Shown piece after piece: positions 43,032 through 52,231 of a DNA stretch of 64,000 nucleotides (position 1 is the first letter of the stretch; every line of letters begins with the position of its first letter). The DNA lies in assembly GCA_963747735.1 (NCBI GenBank), contig CAVVGE010000006.1, positions 248,001 through 312,000 of the forward strand, read 5' to 3'. The position numbers and the translations under genes were made by a program. Below the pieces are notes generated by a model. That model had not been told where the DNA came from, ran no database searches, and worked only from the letters and a program-made list of their open reading frames with translations. This DNA comes from AP-15 sp963747735 (lineage in GTDB: Bacteria > Pseudomonadota > Alphaproteobacteria > ATCC43930 > CGMCC-115725).

Positions 43032-43439
43032 GTGGCGGCGCGTTTCCTGCTCGATACAAATATCTGCATCTACATCCGGAGACGACGGCCACCGGCCGTT
43101 CTGGCAAGGTTTCGCCAGTTGCAGCCGGGGGAGGCGGCGCTTTCCGTCATAACCTATGGCGAGCTCGCGTACGGGGCGGAAAAGAGCCAATTCCGGGAAC
43201 ATGCCCGCGGGCAGCTGGCCGAGCTGGCGGGCTTGCTTCCGATCCTGGAACTCCCGTCGCGCGCCGGCCAATTTTACGGGTCGATCCGCGCCGCGCTGGC
43301 AGCGGAGGGCGGCATGATCGGCAACAACGATTTGTGGATTGCCGCGCACGCCCAGGCGGCGGGCCTCATTCTGGTCACCAACAACGAACGCGAGTTTCGC
43401 CGCGTTCCGGGACTGGAAATTCAGAATTGGGCGGATTGA
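43032..43439 (+). CDS. vapC: VapC-type PIN-domain toxin
   Basis: 135 residues from GTG 43032. PIN motifs: FLLDTNICIYI (Asp), ITYGELAYGAEKS (Glu), and IGNNDLWIAAHA with LVTNNEREFRR (Asp and Asn/Glu). This is the VapC group that cleaves initiator tRNA in enterobacteria. It is intact, unlike its truncated relative at 41516. It forms a compact pair with vapB. Confidence 0.9.
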   Translation: MAARFLLDTNICIYIRRRRPPAVLARFRQLQPGEAALSVITYGELAYGAEKSQFREHARGQLAELAGLLPILELPSRAGQFYGSIRAALAAEGGMIGNNDLWIAAHAQAAGLILVTNNEREFRRVPGLEIQNWAD

Positions 43440-43494
43440 TCAGGGGTGTCGGGGGCCTATCTTGCCCGACTGCCGCGCCCGAGCGCCAGGCGAT

Positions 43495-43608
43495 CAGTAG
43501 ACTGCCGCCCCTGGGATACCAATAAGTAAACTGTCACCGTAATTACGTAATTAAAGGCAGTAGACTGCCGCCCCTGGGATACCAATAAGTAAACTGTCAC
43601 CGTAATTA
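43495..43608. repeat. 51-bp direct repeat, two copies, period 63 bp
   Basis: The 51-base unit starting CAGTAGACTGCCGCCCCTGG and ending CACCGTAATTA occupies 43495-43545 and 43558-43608, separated by 12 bases. Each copy contains AGTAAACTGTCACCG (43525-43539 and 43588-43602), shared with the pair at 42515-42564. It lies between vapC and the 3' end of the intact GMC gene; 43440-43681 holds no gene. Confidence 0.85.
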
Positions 43609-43681
43609 AAGGGGGACCACGCGCCACCTCATTATCTTTGGCAGGTTCCCCTTCGTTGCACCCGCCTTACATCCGCTTTCG

Positions 43682-45304
43682 CTACGCCGCCAGTTTTTGC
43701 CGCGCGGCAGCTTTGATCGCCACCGCGCCTTTTTCGGCGATCATGATGGTGGGGGCGTTGGTGTTGGTGGAGGTGACGGCGGGCATCACCGCGGCGTCGA
43801 TGACGCGCAAGGATTGGAGGCCGTGCACGCGCAATTCGCTGTCGACGACGCTCAGCGGGTGCGAGCCCATCATGCAGGTGCAGCTCGCGTGATAGCAGGT
43901 GCCGCCGTTCCTGCGCGCGTACTCGAGGAGCTCGTCGTCGCTCTGGATTTGGAAGCCGGGCAGGCTCTCGTCGCGGACAAAGGGCTTTAGCGCCGGGGCG
44001 GCGAAGATGCGCCGCGCGAGGCGCAAGCCGCCGACGATGGCGCGGCGGTCGGTTTCTTCGGAGAGGTAGCGCGGGTTGATCGCCGGCATATCGCCGGGGC
44101 GGCTCGACTTTGCCTCGACATAGCCGCGCGACAAGGGCCGCATCTGCCAGGCGCCGGCAGAGAGCCCGGGCGTCTCCTCCAATTCGCCGATCTGGCCGCC
44201 TTTGAAGCTGCCCGGGGCGAAGGTGCACTGGATGTCGGGGGTCGCCAATTCCTCGAGCACCTTGACCGAGGCGGCGACGAGCGAGGGGCTGTAGGTCAGC
44301 ATCCCCTTGCCGGTGAACAGCCAGCGCATGACCTCGCCGGCCAAAGGGAGGCCGCGCGAGCGCTCGTTCGCGGTCTGGGCGCCGACAATCGGGTAGGAGA
44401 CGCGCGCCTGGTAGTGGTCCTGCATGTTCTTGCCGACGCCGCGCAATTCGTGCACGACCGGCACACCGATTTTCGCGAGATGCTCGGGGTCGCCGACGCC
44501 CGACAATTGCAGGATGTGCGGCGAGCCGATGGCACCCGCCGACAGGATCACCTCGCGCGCCGCATCGGCGCGTTCGACCGGGCCGCCGGGTCCGCCGCGC
44601 GAGAATTCGATGCCGACCGCGCGCTTGCCGTCGAACAGGATGCGGTGCACCAGCGCCTTGGTGACGAGCTGGAGGTTTGGCCGCTTCAGCGCCGGGCGCA
44701 GATAGGTCCGTGCGGTCGAGGCGCGCCGCCGGCCGCCGCGCGTCTGCTGGCACCAGCCGATCGAGTCGCCGGCACCGGGCGGCAGATCGTTGACGTCGTC
44801 GCGGTATTCGAGGCCGATCTCCTTGCCGGCTTCGACGACGGTCGCGCAGATCGCCGACCGGTCGGTCTTCGAGGTGAAGAGCGGGCCTTCCTTGCCGCGC
44901 ACCTCGTTCGCTTCGCCCTCCCAGCGCTCGGCCTTCTTAAAATAGGGCAGGCAATCCTCCCACGACCAGCCGCGGTTGCCGAACTGCGCCCAGTGGTCGT
45001 AATCCTCGGGCTGGCCGCGGATGTAGACGAGCCCGTTGATCGAGGACGAGCCGCCGACCACCCTGCCGCGGGTATAGACGATGGCGCGGCCGTTGGTGCC
45101 GGGGTCGGGCTCGGACCGGAACTTCCAGGTCAGCGTGTCGTGGTCGAGCATCTTGAAAAAGCCGGCCGGGACATGGATCAGCGGGTTCCAGTCGCGCCCG
45201 CCCGCTTCGATCAGCAAGACCTTGGCGCCGGGGTCCTCGGTCAGCCGGTTGGCCAGCACACAGCCGGCCGAGCCCGCGCCCACGATGATGTAATCCGCCT
45301 GCAT
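43682..45304 (-). CDS. GMC-family FAD oxidoreductase (choline/alcohol dehydrogenase-like)
   Basis: 540 residues from ATG 45304 (GGGGAGGAAG upstream). The FAD dinucleotide fold is YIIVGAGSAGCVLANRL; GMC signature 1 is RGRVVGGSSSINGLVYIRG, signature 2 is GAIGSPHILQLSGVG, and the C-terminal catalytic region has GGTCYHASCTC and TSTNTNAPTIMIAEKGA. It oxidises primary alcohols or polyols in the cytoplasm or periplasm, and resembles choline dehydrogenase and PEG dehydrogenase. A decayed paralogue lies immediately downstream of its 3' side. Confidence 0.88.
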   Translation of the reverse strand: MQADYIIVGAGSAGCVLANRLTEDPGAKVLLIEAGGRDWNPLIHVPAGFFKMLDHDTLTWKFRSEPDPGTNGRAIVYTRGRVVGGSSSINGLVYIRGQPEDYDHWAQFGNRGWSWEDCLPYFKKAERWEGEANEVRGKEGPLFTSKTDRSAICATVVEAGKEIGLEYRDDVNDLPPGAGDSIGWCQQTRGGRRRASTARTYLRPALKRPNLQLVTKALVHRILFDGKRAVGIEFSRGGPGGPVERADAAREVILSAGAIGSPHILQLSGVGDPEHLAKIGVPVVHELRGVGKNMQDHYQARVSYPIVGAQTANERSRGLPLAGEVMRWLFTGKGMLTYSPSLVAASVKVLEELATPDIQCTFAPGSFKGGQIGELEETPGLSAGAWQMRPLSRGYVEAKSSRPGDMPAINPRYLSEETDRRAIVGGLRLARRIFAAPALKPFVRDESLPGFQIQSDDELLEYARRNGGTCYHASCTCMMGSHPLSVVDSELRVHGLQSLRVIDAAVMPAVTSTNTNAPTIMIAEKGAVAIKAAARQKLAA

Positions 45305-45463
45305 GCCGCTTCCTCCCCGGCTCCTGCGCCGTCGCGCGACCCCTGCCGGATCGCGCATTCGCATCCAGTCTAACCCATCCCAGCCGTATCGAAAGACCGG
45401 GCAAGCGGATCCGCCGACACTTGGTTCCCTCGTTTGCCGAGGGCGGCATCAGCCCTATCGGCC

Positions 45464-45775
45464 TCACGGCGCGAGGTTGGCGTCGTTGCGGCAGGCTTGG
45501 CCTTTCAGGACGAGGTTGCGGGGATTGCCGATTGCGGTGTTGTCGATGAGGTTGGAGGGGCAGGCGACGCGCATCCCGATTGCGCTGTTGCCGTCGGCGA
45601 TGTTGCCGGCGAGCCTGCTGCCGGCGCCCTTCACCTCGATGCCGATCTTGTTGCCGGCGGCCTGGTTGCCGGTAATGACCCCGGCCTCCTCGACGCAGAT
45701 GCCGATGTCGTTGCCGATCAGCAAATTGCCGGTGACGCCGGGTCGCGACTGCGAATTGACAGGCTCGCTCGGCAC
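45464..45775 (-). CDS. Parallel beta-helix repeat protein fragment
   Basis: 103 residues dominated by short repeats with the GN-x-(I/V)-G-I pattern of right-handed beta-helix (PbH1/NosD-like) proteins: GNLLIGNDIGICVEEAG, GNQAAGNKIGIEVKGAG and GNIADGNSAIGMRV. It has no signal peptide and only three or four coils, so it is probably the C-terminal remnant of a larger secreted protein, truncated where the transporter gene begins. It could also be a short intact gene. Confidence 0.45.
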   Translation of the reverse strand: MPSEPVNSQSRPGVTGNLLIGNDIGICVEEAGVITGNQAAGNKIGIEVKGAGSRLAGNIADGNSAIGMRVACPSNLIDNTAIGNPRNLVLKGQACRNDANLAP

Positions 45776-45839
45776 ATAGCACTTTCAGTCCGGGGCGGAT
45801 GCCCAGAGAGAAGAAATAACGTCGGAGGGCGCGCACGTG

Positions 45840-47075
45840 ATGCCGGGAACCTTGACGCGACGCAGCCTGATCACGAGTGCCGTGGGGGCCGGGCTGGCGG
45901 CGGGCATGCCGCTGCCGGCGATCGCCGAGGCGGCGCCGGTCAAGATCGGGTTGCTGACGGTCAAGACCGGACCGCTGGCGCAAGGCGGCATCCAGATGGA
46001 AGAGGGGGTGGCGCTGTTCCTGAAGCATCGCCGGAACCGGCTCGGCGGCCGCCCGGCCGAGCTTGTTATCGCCGATACCGGCGGCAACCCGGCTGGTGCG
46101 AAGACCAAGGCGCAGGAGCTGATCGAGCGCGACCAAGTCGACATGATCTTCGGCCCCTTGGCGGCGTTCGAATTGCTCGCGATCAGCAGCTACGTCGCCG
46201 GCAAGAAGGTGCCGATCCTGAGCCTCGCCGCTGCCGAGGACATGACCCAGCGCAAGCCCAACCCTTATTTTATTCGCGCGTCGGCGACCTCGGCGCAGGC
46301 GATGCACCCGCTCGCCGATTACGCGGCAAAAGACCTCGGCTACAAGCGGGTGATCACCCTCGCCAACGATTTCGCCTTTGGCTATGAGGAGATCGGCGGG
46401 TTCCAGCGGGTCTTCGAGGGCGAGGGCGGGCGGGTCGCGAAGAAATTGTGGCCGCCGCTCGTCACCCCCGACTACACGCCCTATCTGGCGCAAATGAGCG
46501 GGGCCGATGCGGTGATCTCCGGCCTCGGCGGCTCGAACCCGGTCAAGTTCATGGTCCAATACAAGGACCAGGGGATCGCCTTGCCATTGGTCGGCGGCAC
46601 CGTGGCGATGGACGACGGCCTGTTGAAGAGCTTTGGCGACGAGGCGCTGGGTGTGGTTTCGAGCGCGGCCTACACGGTCGATCTCGATACGCCGAGCAAC
46701 CGCCGTTTTGTCGCCGACACGCTGAAGGATTACGGCAACGTCCCGGGCTCCTACGCCGCCGGGCTCTATTTGAACGGCATGGTGGCCGAGGCGGCGCTCG
46801 AAAAACTGGGCGGCAGGACCGACGACAAGGATGCGCTGATCGGCGCGATGCGCGCGGTGTCATTGACCGACACGCCGCGTGGGCCGTTTCATTTCGACCA
46901 TTTCGGCAATGTCGTCGGCAACATCTTTATCCGCCGCTGCGAGAAGAAAGGCGGCAAGCTCGTCAACACGACGATCAAGACCTACCCCAACGTCAGCCAG
47001 TTCTGGACCTATGACGAGAAATGGTTTCTCGCCCAGCCGGTCTATTCCCGCGACTATCCGCCGCTGAAGAGCTGA
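45840..47075 (+). CDS. Branched-chain amino-acid-type ABC transporter substrate-binding protein
   Basis: 411 residues. It has a twin-arginine-like signal (TRRSLITSAVGAGLAAGMPL, cleavage near AIAEA). The mature part is a LivK/Leu-Ile-Val-binding type I periplasmic protein: VKIGLLTVKTGPLAQGGIQM, ADTGGNPAGAKTKAQELIER, DMIFGPLAAFELLAIS. ATG 45840 follows GTG 45837 and GGAGGGCG. Its permeases and ATPases (51371-54671) lie 4 kb downstream, beyond a regulator and a toxin-antitoxin pair; the ligand may be an aromatic or amino acid. Confidence 0.85.
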   Translation: MPGTLTRRSLITSAVGAGLAAGMPLPAIAEAAPVKIGLLTVKTGPLAQGGIQMEEGVALFLKHRRNRLGGRPAELVIADTGGNPAGAKTKAQELIERDQVDMIFGPLAAFELLAISSYVAGKKVPILSLAAAEDMTQRKPNPYFIRASATSAQAMHPLADYAAKDLGYKRVITLANDFAFGYEEIGGFQRVFEGEGGRVAKKLWPPLVTPDYTPYLAQMSGADAVISGLGGSNPVKFMVQYKDQGIALPLVGGTVAMDDGLLKSFGDEALGVVSSAAYTVDLDTPSNRRFVADTLKDYGNVPGSYAAGLYLNGMVAEAALEKLGGRTDDKDALIGAMRAVSLTDTPRGPFHFDHFGNVVGNIFIRRCEKKGGKLVNTTIKTYPNVSQFWTYDEKWFLAQPVYSRDYPPLKS

Positions 47076-47076
47076 C

Positions 47077-50000
47077 ATGCCGGCCGAGATCACCGAATGG
47101 TTGCGGCAGCTCGGGCTCGAGCAATACGCGCAAGCATTTGCCGACAACGCGATCGACGCGGAGGTCTTGCGCGAGCTGACGGCGGACGACCTCAAGGATC
47201 TGGGGGTCAGCCTCGTTGGCCACCGCCGCCGGCTGCTCGCCGCGATCGCCGCGCTGCGCGACGACCGGCCGAAGCCCGCCCGCGCCGAGGAGGGACGAGC
47301 AGGGCGCGAGGCCGAGCGGCGACAACTCAGCGTGATGTTTTGCGATCTGGTCGGCTCGACGGCGCTGTCAGGGCGGTTCGACCCCGAGGATCTGCGCGAA
47401 ATCGTCGGCATCTACCATCACTGCGTCGCCGAGACGGTGGCACGCTTTGGCGGCTTTGTCGCCAAATATATGGGCGACGGGGTGCTCGTTTATTTCGGCT
47501 ATCCGAGGGCGCATGAGGACGACGCCGAGCGTGCGATGCGGGCTGGGCTCGCGGTTATCGGGGCGGTGCGCGGGCTCGCCGCACCGGTGCGGCTCGATGC
47601 GCGCGTCGGCGTCGCCAGCGGCCTCGTCGTCGTCGGCGACCTGATCGGCGAAGGCTCGGCGCAGGAGCATGGCGTCGTCGGCGAGACGCCGAACCTCGCC
47701 GCCCGATTGCAGGGGCTCGCCCGGCCCGGCACCCTCGTCGTCGCCGAAAGCACGCGGCGCCAGATCGGTGCCTTGTTCGATCTGGAGGATCTCGGTGCGC
47801 GTACGCTCGCTGGTTTCGGCGAACCGCAGCGCGTCTGGCAGGTCGCCGGCGAGAGCGGAGTGGCAAGCCGCTTCGAAGCATTGCGTTCGCCGGCCGCACC
47901 GCTCGTCGGCCGCGACGAGGAACTCGCTCTGATGCTGCGCCGCTGGCAGCAGGCAAAAGCCGGCGAGGGCCGGGTCCTGCTGGTTTCGGGCGAGCCCGGC
48001 ATCGGCAAATCCCGCCTCGGTGCGGCGTTGTCGCAGGCGATCCGGGACGAACCGCGCACGCGGCTGCGCTATTTCTGCTCGCCCTATCATCAGGACAGCG
48101 CGCTCTATCCATTTATCGCCCAGCTCGAACGGGCCGCGCAATTCGCGCGCGACGACACCGCCGAAGCCAGGCTCGAAAAGCTGCAGGCATTGCTGGCGCC
48201 GGGTGCGCCGAGCGACGCTGAAAGGCAGCTTTTGGCCGAATTGCTGTCGCTGCCGAGCACCGCCGGCGATTTGGACCTCAGCCTGCAGCGCAAACGCGAG
48301 CTGCTGTTCGAGGCCTTGCTGCATCAGCTCGAGGCGCTGGCACGCAATCGGCCGGTGCTGATGCTGTTCGAGGACGCGCATTGGATCGACCCGACCTCAC
48401 GTGAGCTTCTCGACCTGACCATCAGTCGGGTGGTGCAGCTCCCGGTGCTGGTCGTCATGTCGTTTCGTCCCGAATTTCAGCATCCTTGGGCTGGCCAGCC
48501 TCATGTGACGGTGATGGCGTTGAACCGTCTCGGCGGGCGCGACGGCGCCGCTCTCGTCGAACAGCTCGCCGGCAATGCCGGCCTCGGGCGCGACACCGTC
48601 GAGGAGATCGCCGCGCGCGCCGACGGGGTGCCGCTGTTTGTCGAGGAGCTGACAAAGGCGGTGCTCGAAACCGGCGAGGTGGCGCTGACGGCGGGCCTGC
48701 TGCCGGATCTCGCGATCCCGGCGACGCTGCATGCCTCACTGATCGCGCGGCTCGACCGGCTCGGCCGGGTCTCCCGTGAAATCGGCCAGATCGGCGCGGT
48801 GATCGGCCGCGAGTTCGGCTACGAGCTGATCGACGCAGTATCACAGCGCCCGGTCCCCGAATTGCAATCGGGGCTCGATCGGCTCGTCGAAGCCGGCCTT
48901 TTGTTCTGCCGCGGCACCCCGCCGGATTCTTCCTATCTGTTCAAGCACGCGCTGGTGCAGGACGCCGCCTACAGCACTCTGCTGCGGGCGCGGCGGCAGG
49001 AATTGCACGCCCGCGTCGTCGCCGTGCTGGGGCGGGATTTTGCGAACCTTATCGAGCGCCAGCCCGAGCTTTTGGCGCATCACCTGACCGCGGCCGGCGA
49101 TATCGAGCGCGCCGTCGACCAATGGCTGAAGGCCGGACGATACGCCGCCGAACGCCTGGCGCATCTCGAAGCGATCCGGCACTTCGATCGCGGCCTGGCG
49201 CTGCTGGCGGCACTGCCCGAAGGGCCCGCGCGGGACGGCCGCGAGATCGAGCTGCAGCTGGTCCGCGGGCTCTCGCTGGTCACGACCGAGGGGTTCGGTT
49301 CGGTCGAGGCCGCCCGGGCCTATACCCGCGCTCATCAGCTCGCCGAGCAAGGAGGCGATCCGCGCCGGCTGTTCATGGCCGTCTTTGGTCTGTGGGTGTC
49401 GGCCAACGGCCGCCGCTCGATGCACGAATGCCGCAATCATTCCGAGCGGCTGCAGCGGCTGACGGCGGAGGACGCGGACGATGAGCTGCGCTTGCAGGCG
49501 CATCACAGCGCCTGGACGACCTTGTTGTTCTCCGGCGAGCCCGCGGCCGCGCAAGAACACTCTGAAGCGGGTCGCCGCCTCTATGATCCCGAGCGGCACC
49601 GCTCACACCGCCAGCTCTATGGCGGCCACGATCCGGGCGCGTGCGCCGGCTACATGGGTGCGCAGGCCCATTGGCTGCTGGGGCATCCCGATACCGGATT
49701 GGCGATCGGAAGAGACGCGTCGGCATTGGCCGAGCGGATCGCCCACCCGTTCACCTTAGGCACAGCCCTGGTCATGAGTGCGATGCTGCACCTCGATCGC
49801 GACGAGCCGGAGCTGGCTCTGCAACGGATCGAGGCGGCGGAAGCGCTTGCTGCGGAGCAAAAAATTGGGCTTGTGCTCGAACCGCAGATCTTGCGCGGCG
49901 CGGTGATGACCGCAAAGGGGGAATTCAAGGAGGCCGTCGCCTGTTTGCGCGAGGGGCTCGACCAGCCCCGCGCCATTAGGCTGCGTCACTACGGCTTGGC

Positions 50001-50382
50001 CCGGCTGGCCGAAGCGCTCTCCCGGCGGGGCGAGCACCTCGAGGCTGTCGCTATGGTCAAAGAGGGATTGACGGACCAGCAGCGAACCGGGCAACGCCGC
50101 TGGGAGGCGGAGCTGCATCGCCTCGAAGGCGTTGCGCTCGCGGGTCTCAACCGGCTCGACGAGGCTCGCGCCGCCTTCGAAGCGGCGCTGCGTGTCGCCC
50201 GGCGGCAACAGGCGAAATCATATGAGCTGCGCGCCGCCACGAGCCTCGCGCGGCTCATGGGCGAACGGGGCCGGCGGGCCGACGCGCGCGACCTGCTCGC
50301 GCCGGTCTACGGCTGGTTCACCGAGGGCTTCGACACCGCCGACCTGAAAGACGCGAAGGCGCTGCTCGATCAGTTGGCTTGA
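47077..50382 (+). CDS. SAM-adenylate/guanylate cyclase-AAA-TPR signalling protein
   Basis: 1101 residues. Residues 1-65 are a SAM domain (ITEWLRQLGLEQYAQAFADN). About 85-245 is a class III cyclase domain with both metal Asp: SVMFCDLVGSTALSGRF and YMGDGVLVYFGYP. About 300-312 is a P-loop (SGEPGIGKSRLGAALS) of an AAA/STAND ATPase, with LMLFEDAHWIDPTSRELLDL as the Walker B region. The C-terminal 450 residues are TPR-like helices. The architecture is that of large cytoplasmic cyclases common in rhizobia. It starts one base after the binding-protein stop, so expression is coupled to the transporter gene. Confidence 0.88.
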   Translation: MPAEITEWLRQLGLEQYAQAFADNAIDAEVLRELTADDLKDLGVSLVGHRRRLLAAIAALRDDRPKPARAEEGRAGREAERRQLSVMFCDLVGSTALSGRFDPEDLREIVGIYHHCVAETVARFGGFVAKYMGDGVLVYFGYPRAHEDDAERAMRAGLAVIGAVRGLAAPVRLDARVGVASGLVVVGDLIGEGSAQEHGVVGETPNLAARLQGLARPGTLVVAESTRRQIGALFDLEDLGARTLAGFGEPQRVWQVAGESGVASRFEALRSPAAPLVGRDEELALMLRRWQQAKAGEGRVLLVSGEPGIGKSRLGAALSQAIRDEPRTRLRYFCSPYHQDSALYPFIAQLERAAQFARDDTAEARLEKLQALLAPGAPSDAERQLLAELLSLPSTAGDLDLSLQRKRELLFEALLHQLEALARNRPVLMLFEDAHWIDPTSRELLDLTISRVVQLPVLVVMSFRPEFQHPWAGQPHVTVMALNRLGGRDGAALVEQLAGNAGLGRDTVEEIAARADGVPLFVEELTKAVLETGEVALTAGLLPDLAIPATLHASLIARLDRLGRVSREIGQIGAVIGREFGYELIDAVSQRPVPELQSGLDRLVEAGLLFCRGTPPDSSYLFKHALVQDAAYSTLLRARRQELHARVVAVLGRDFANLIERQPELLAHHLTAAGDIERAVDQWLKAGRYAAERLAHLEAIRHFDRGLALLAALPEGPARDGREIELQLVRGLSLVTTEGFGSVEAARAYTRAHQLAEQGGDPRRLFMAVFGLWVSANGRRSMHECRNHSERLQRLTAEDADDELRLQAHHSAWTTLLFSGEPAAAQEHSEAGRRLYDPERHRSHRQLYGGHDPGACAGYMGAQAHWLLGHPDTGLAIGRDASALAERIAHPFTLGTALVMSAMLHLDRDEPELALQRIEAAEALAAEQKIGLVLEPQILRGAVMTAKGEFKEAVACLREGLDQPRAIRLRHYGLARLAEALSRRGEHLEAVAMVKEGLTDQQRTGQRRWEAELHRLEGVALAGLNRLDEARAAFEAALRVARRQQAKSYELRAATSLARLMGERGRRADARDLLAPVYGWFTEGFDTADLKDAKALLDQLA

Positions 50383-50388
50383 GCTTGC

Positions 50389-50829
50389 CTACCCGCCGCC
50401 TACCAGCGGGTTCGTCACGGCGAGGCCGGCGAAACGGCCGAAGTCGCGGTCCGCCGACCACAGCTCGCGCACCCCGTGCTGGCGACACAACGCCGCGATC
50501 CGGGCATCGTGGACCTGGGGGCCGGCAATGTGGCCGCCGGTGAGCAGCGCGCGCAATGTCGGCCAATGCTTTGTTGATTCGGCCAGCAGCGCCAAGGTCG
50601 GCGATCCGAGCCACGTATCGGCCTGGTCGAGGGCGCGGACGAGCGGCGTCGGCGGAGCATAGATGCGGGGATGCGTCACAATTGCGAGAAACTCGTGCAG
50701 GCACGGCCACGGAATGGCCCATGCGGCGGAGCCTTCGGCAAGCTGCACCAGCCGCCGGAAGGCGGCTGCGTGAAACGGCGAATCCTCGCGATGGGCATAG
50801 ACGAGGATGTTGGTGTCTACGGCGATCAC
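50389..50829 (-). CDS. PIN-domain toxin (VapC-like)
   Basis: 146 residues from GTG 50829. VIAVDTNILVYAHREDSPFH contains the first catalytic Asp, PWPCLHEFLAIVTHPRIY the Glu, VHDARIAALCRQHG and LWSADRDFGRFAGL the remaining Asp residues. It overlaps the antitoxin stop by four bases (GTGA). It is convergent with the cyclase, seven bases away. Confidence 0.87.
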   Translation of the reverse strand: MIAVDTNILVYAHREDSPFHAAAFRRLVQLAEGSAAWAIPWPCLHEFLAIVTHPRIYAPPTPLVRALDQADTWLGSPTLALLAESTKHWPTLRALLTGGHIAGPQVHDARIAALCRQHGVRELWSADRDFGRFAGLAVTNPLVGGG

Positions 50830-51071
50830 GCGCCGCGATCCTTGTAGATCAGGTCGCGCAATGTGTCCCACGAGGCCTCGCGAACCTCGGCTTGCAGGCC
50901 CTTGCCCTTGAAGCTTGCTCGCCGCAGCTCGAAGGGTGCGTTGTTCTCAGTCTCGGTCACGACTCGCCGCAGCCCGCGTTCCACCAGTGCCCGCAGCGTC
51001 ACACCTTGGCGCGCCGCGAGCGCGCGGGCTTCGAGCAGAAGGGCGTCCGAAATCTCCACGGTTGTCTTCAT
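50826..51071 (-). CDS. VapB-family (RHH-like) antitoxin
   Basis: 81 residues: MKTTVEISDALLLEARALAA, then RQGVTLRALVERGLRRVV, the short strand-helix-helix DNA-binding domain of the VapB group that pairs with PIN toxins. The tail FKGKGLQAEVREASWDTLRD is the usual toxin-binding part. ATG 51071 lies beside palindromic sites (51086-51115) that probably mediate autoregulation. Confidence 0.85.
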   Translation of the reverse strand: MKTTVEISDALLLEARALAARQGVTLRALVERGLRRVVTETENNAPFELRRASFKGKGLQAEVREASWDTLRDLIYKDRGA

Positions 51072-51085
51072 ATGACGATGCTTTC

Positions 51086-51115
51086 ATATGGGTGCAATGA
51101 TACGGTTACCCATAT
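51086..51115. promoter_or_regulatory. Inverted repeat upstream of the antitoxin (candidate operator)
   Basis: ATATGGGT (51086-51093) and ACCCATAT (51108-51115) are perfect eight-base arms with a 14-base spacer, 15 bases upstream of the antitoxin ATG. TTCATATG also occurs twice as a direct repeat at about 51067 and 51083. The remainder of 51116-51370 shows nothing clear. Confidence 0.55.
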
Positions 51116-51370
51116 AGCTTTCGAGATGCAATCACCCAAGCCTGGACAGCATTGTCGGATGCGGATTGTAATCGGTGCCCGACAATTTGCGGTCTTCGAG
51201 CAATTCCGAAGGGTTTGGGCGCATGTCGCCGGCTCCGGCTCGAACACCGGCCGAGCCACCGCTCCTGACGGGTGCCAGCCAGTGGATGCCGACATTCCTG
51301 CAACCGGAACACGCGAACCGGACTACCGCCGGAGGGGCCTGAGCGCGCCGGGCTTGGCGCGGTTGCCGCG

Positions 51371-52231
51371 ATGAATTTGTGGGTGGTGCTCGCCGGCAAC
51401 AGCATCGCCTTTGGCGGGCTGTTGTTTTTGCTGTCGGCCGGGTTTGCGCTGATTTTCGGGCTGATGCGGATCCCCAATTTGACGCACGGCTCGTTGTTCA
51501 TGCTCGGCGCCTATTTCGGGGTGAGCCTGATCGCGCACGGCTTGAGCTTTTGGCCGGCGGCGATCGCCGCGGGGGTCGGGGTGGCGGTTCTCGGCGGGCT
51601 GATCGAGCGGCTGCTGCTGCGCCGGCTGCCCGGCAACGAATTGGCGCAGGTGCTAGTGACCTTGGGGCTGTCGTTTATGATCGCCGATCTGTGCCTGATG
51701 GGCTGGGGCGGCGACCCGATCGAGATCGCGACCCCGCCCGCGTTGCGCGGCGCCACCCGCATCGCCGCCGTCGCGTTCCCGACCTACCGCATCGCCGTCA
51801 TCGTCGTCGCCGTCGTCATCGCCGCCGCCCTCTGGGCGTTGCTCGACCGCACCCGGCTGGGGGCGATGATCCGCGCCGGGGTCGACGATCCGGAGATGGC
51901 GCGTGTCGTCGGCATCCGCGTCTCGCGCCTCTTTACGATCGTCTTTTCGCTGGGCGCCGGTCTCGCCGGCTTTGCCGGGGTCATCGGCGGGCCGATCCTG
52001 TCGGTCTATCCGGGCCTCGACCAGGACATGCTGCCGTTGGCGCTGGTGGTCGTGATCCTCGGCGGCTCGGGCAGCCTCCTCGGCTCGTTCGCCGGCAGCT
52101 TTGTCGTCGGCTTTCTTTATAATTTCGGCCAGGCGCTGCTGCCCGAACTCGCCTATGTCGTGCTGTTCCTGCCGATGCTGATCGTCTTGGTGGTGCGGCC
52201 GCAGGGGCTGTTCGGCAGGGCGGCCCCGTGA
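51371..52231 (+). CDS. livH: Branched-chain amino-acid-type ABC transporter permease LivH
   Basis: 286 residues, about eight membrane segments. NSIAFGGLLFLLSAGFALIF with GLMRIPNLTHGSLFMLGAYF is the LivH hallmark, as are GVDDPEMARVVGIRVSRLF and VVVILGGSGSLLGSFAGSF, the EAA-type loop contacting the ATPase. The stop overlaps the livM GTG by four bases. First gene of livHMGF. Confidence 0.93.
   Translation: MNLWVVLAGNSIAFGGLLFLLSAGFALIFGLMRIPNLTHGSLFMLGAYFGVSLIAHGLSFWPAAIAAGVGVAVLGGLIERLLLRRLPGNELAQVLVTLGLSFMIADLCLMGWGGDPIEIATPPALRGATRIAAVAFPTYRIAVIVVAVVIAAALWALLDRTRLGAMIRAGVDDPEMARVVGIRVSRLFTIVFSLGAGLAGFAGVIGGPILSVYPGLDQDMLPLALVVVILGGSGSLLGSFAGSFVVGFLYNFGQALLPELAYVVLFLPMLIVLVVRPQGLFGRAAP

Noticed and set aside
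43495..43608. Complete insertion sequence at the 51-bp repeats
   Set aside because: No transposase frame lies between or beside the repeats, so only an element remnant or recombination repeat can be claimed.
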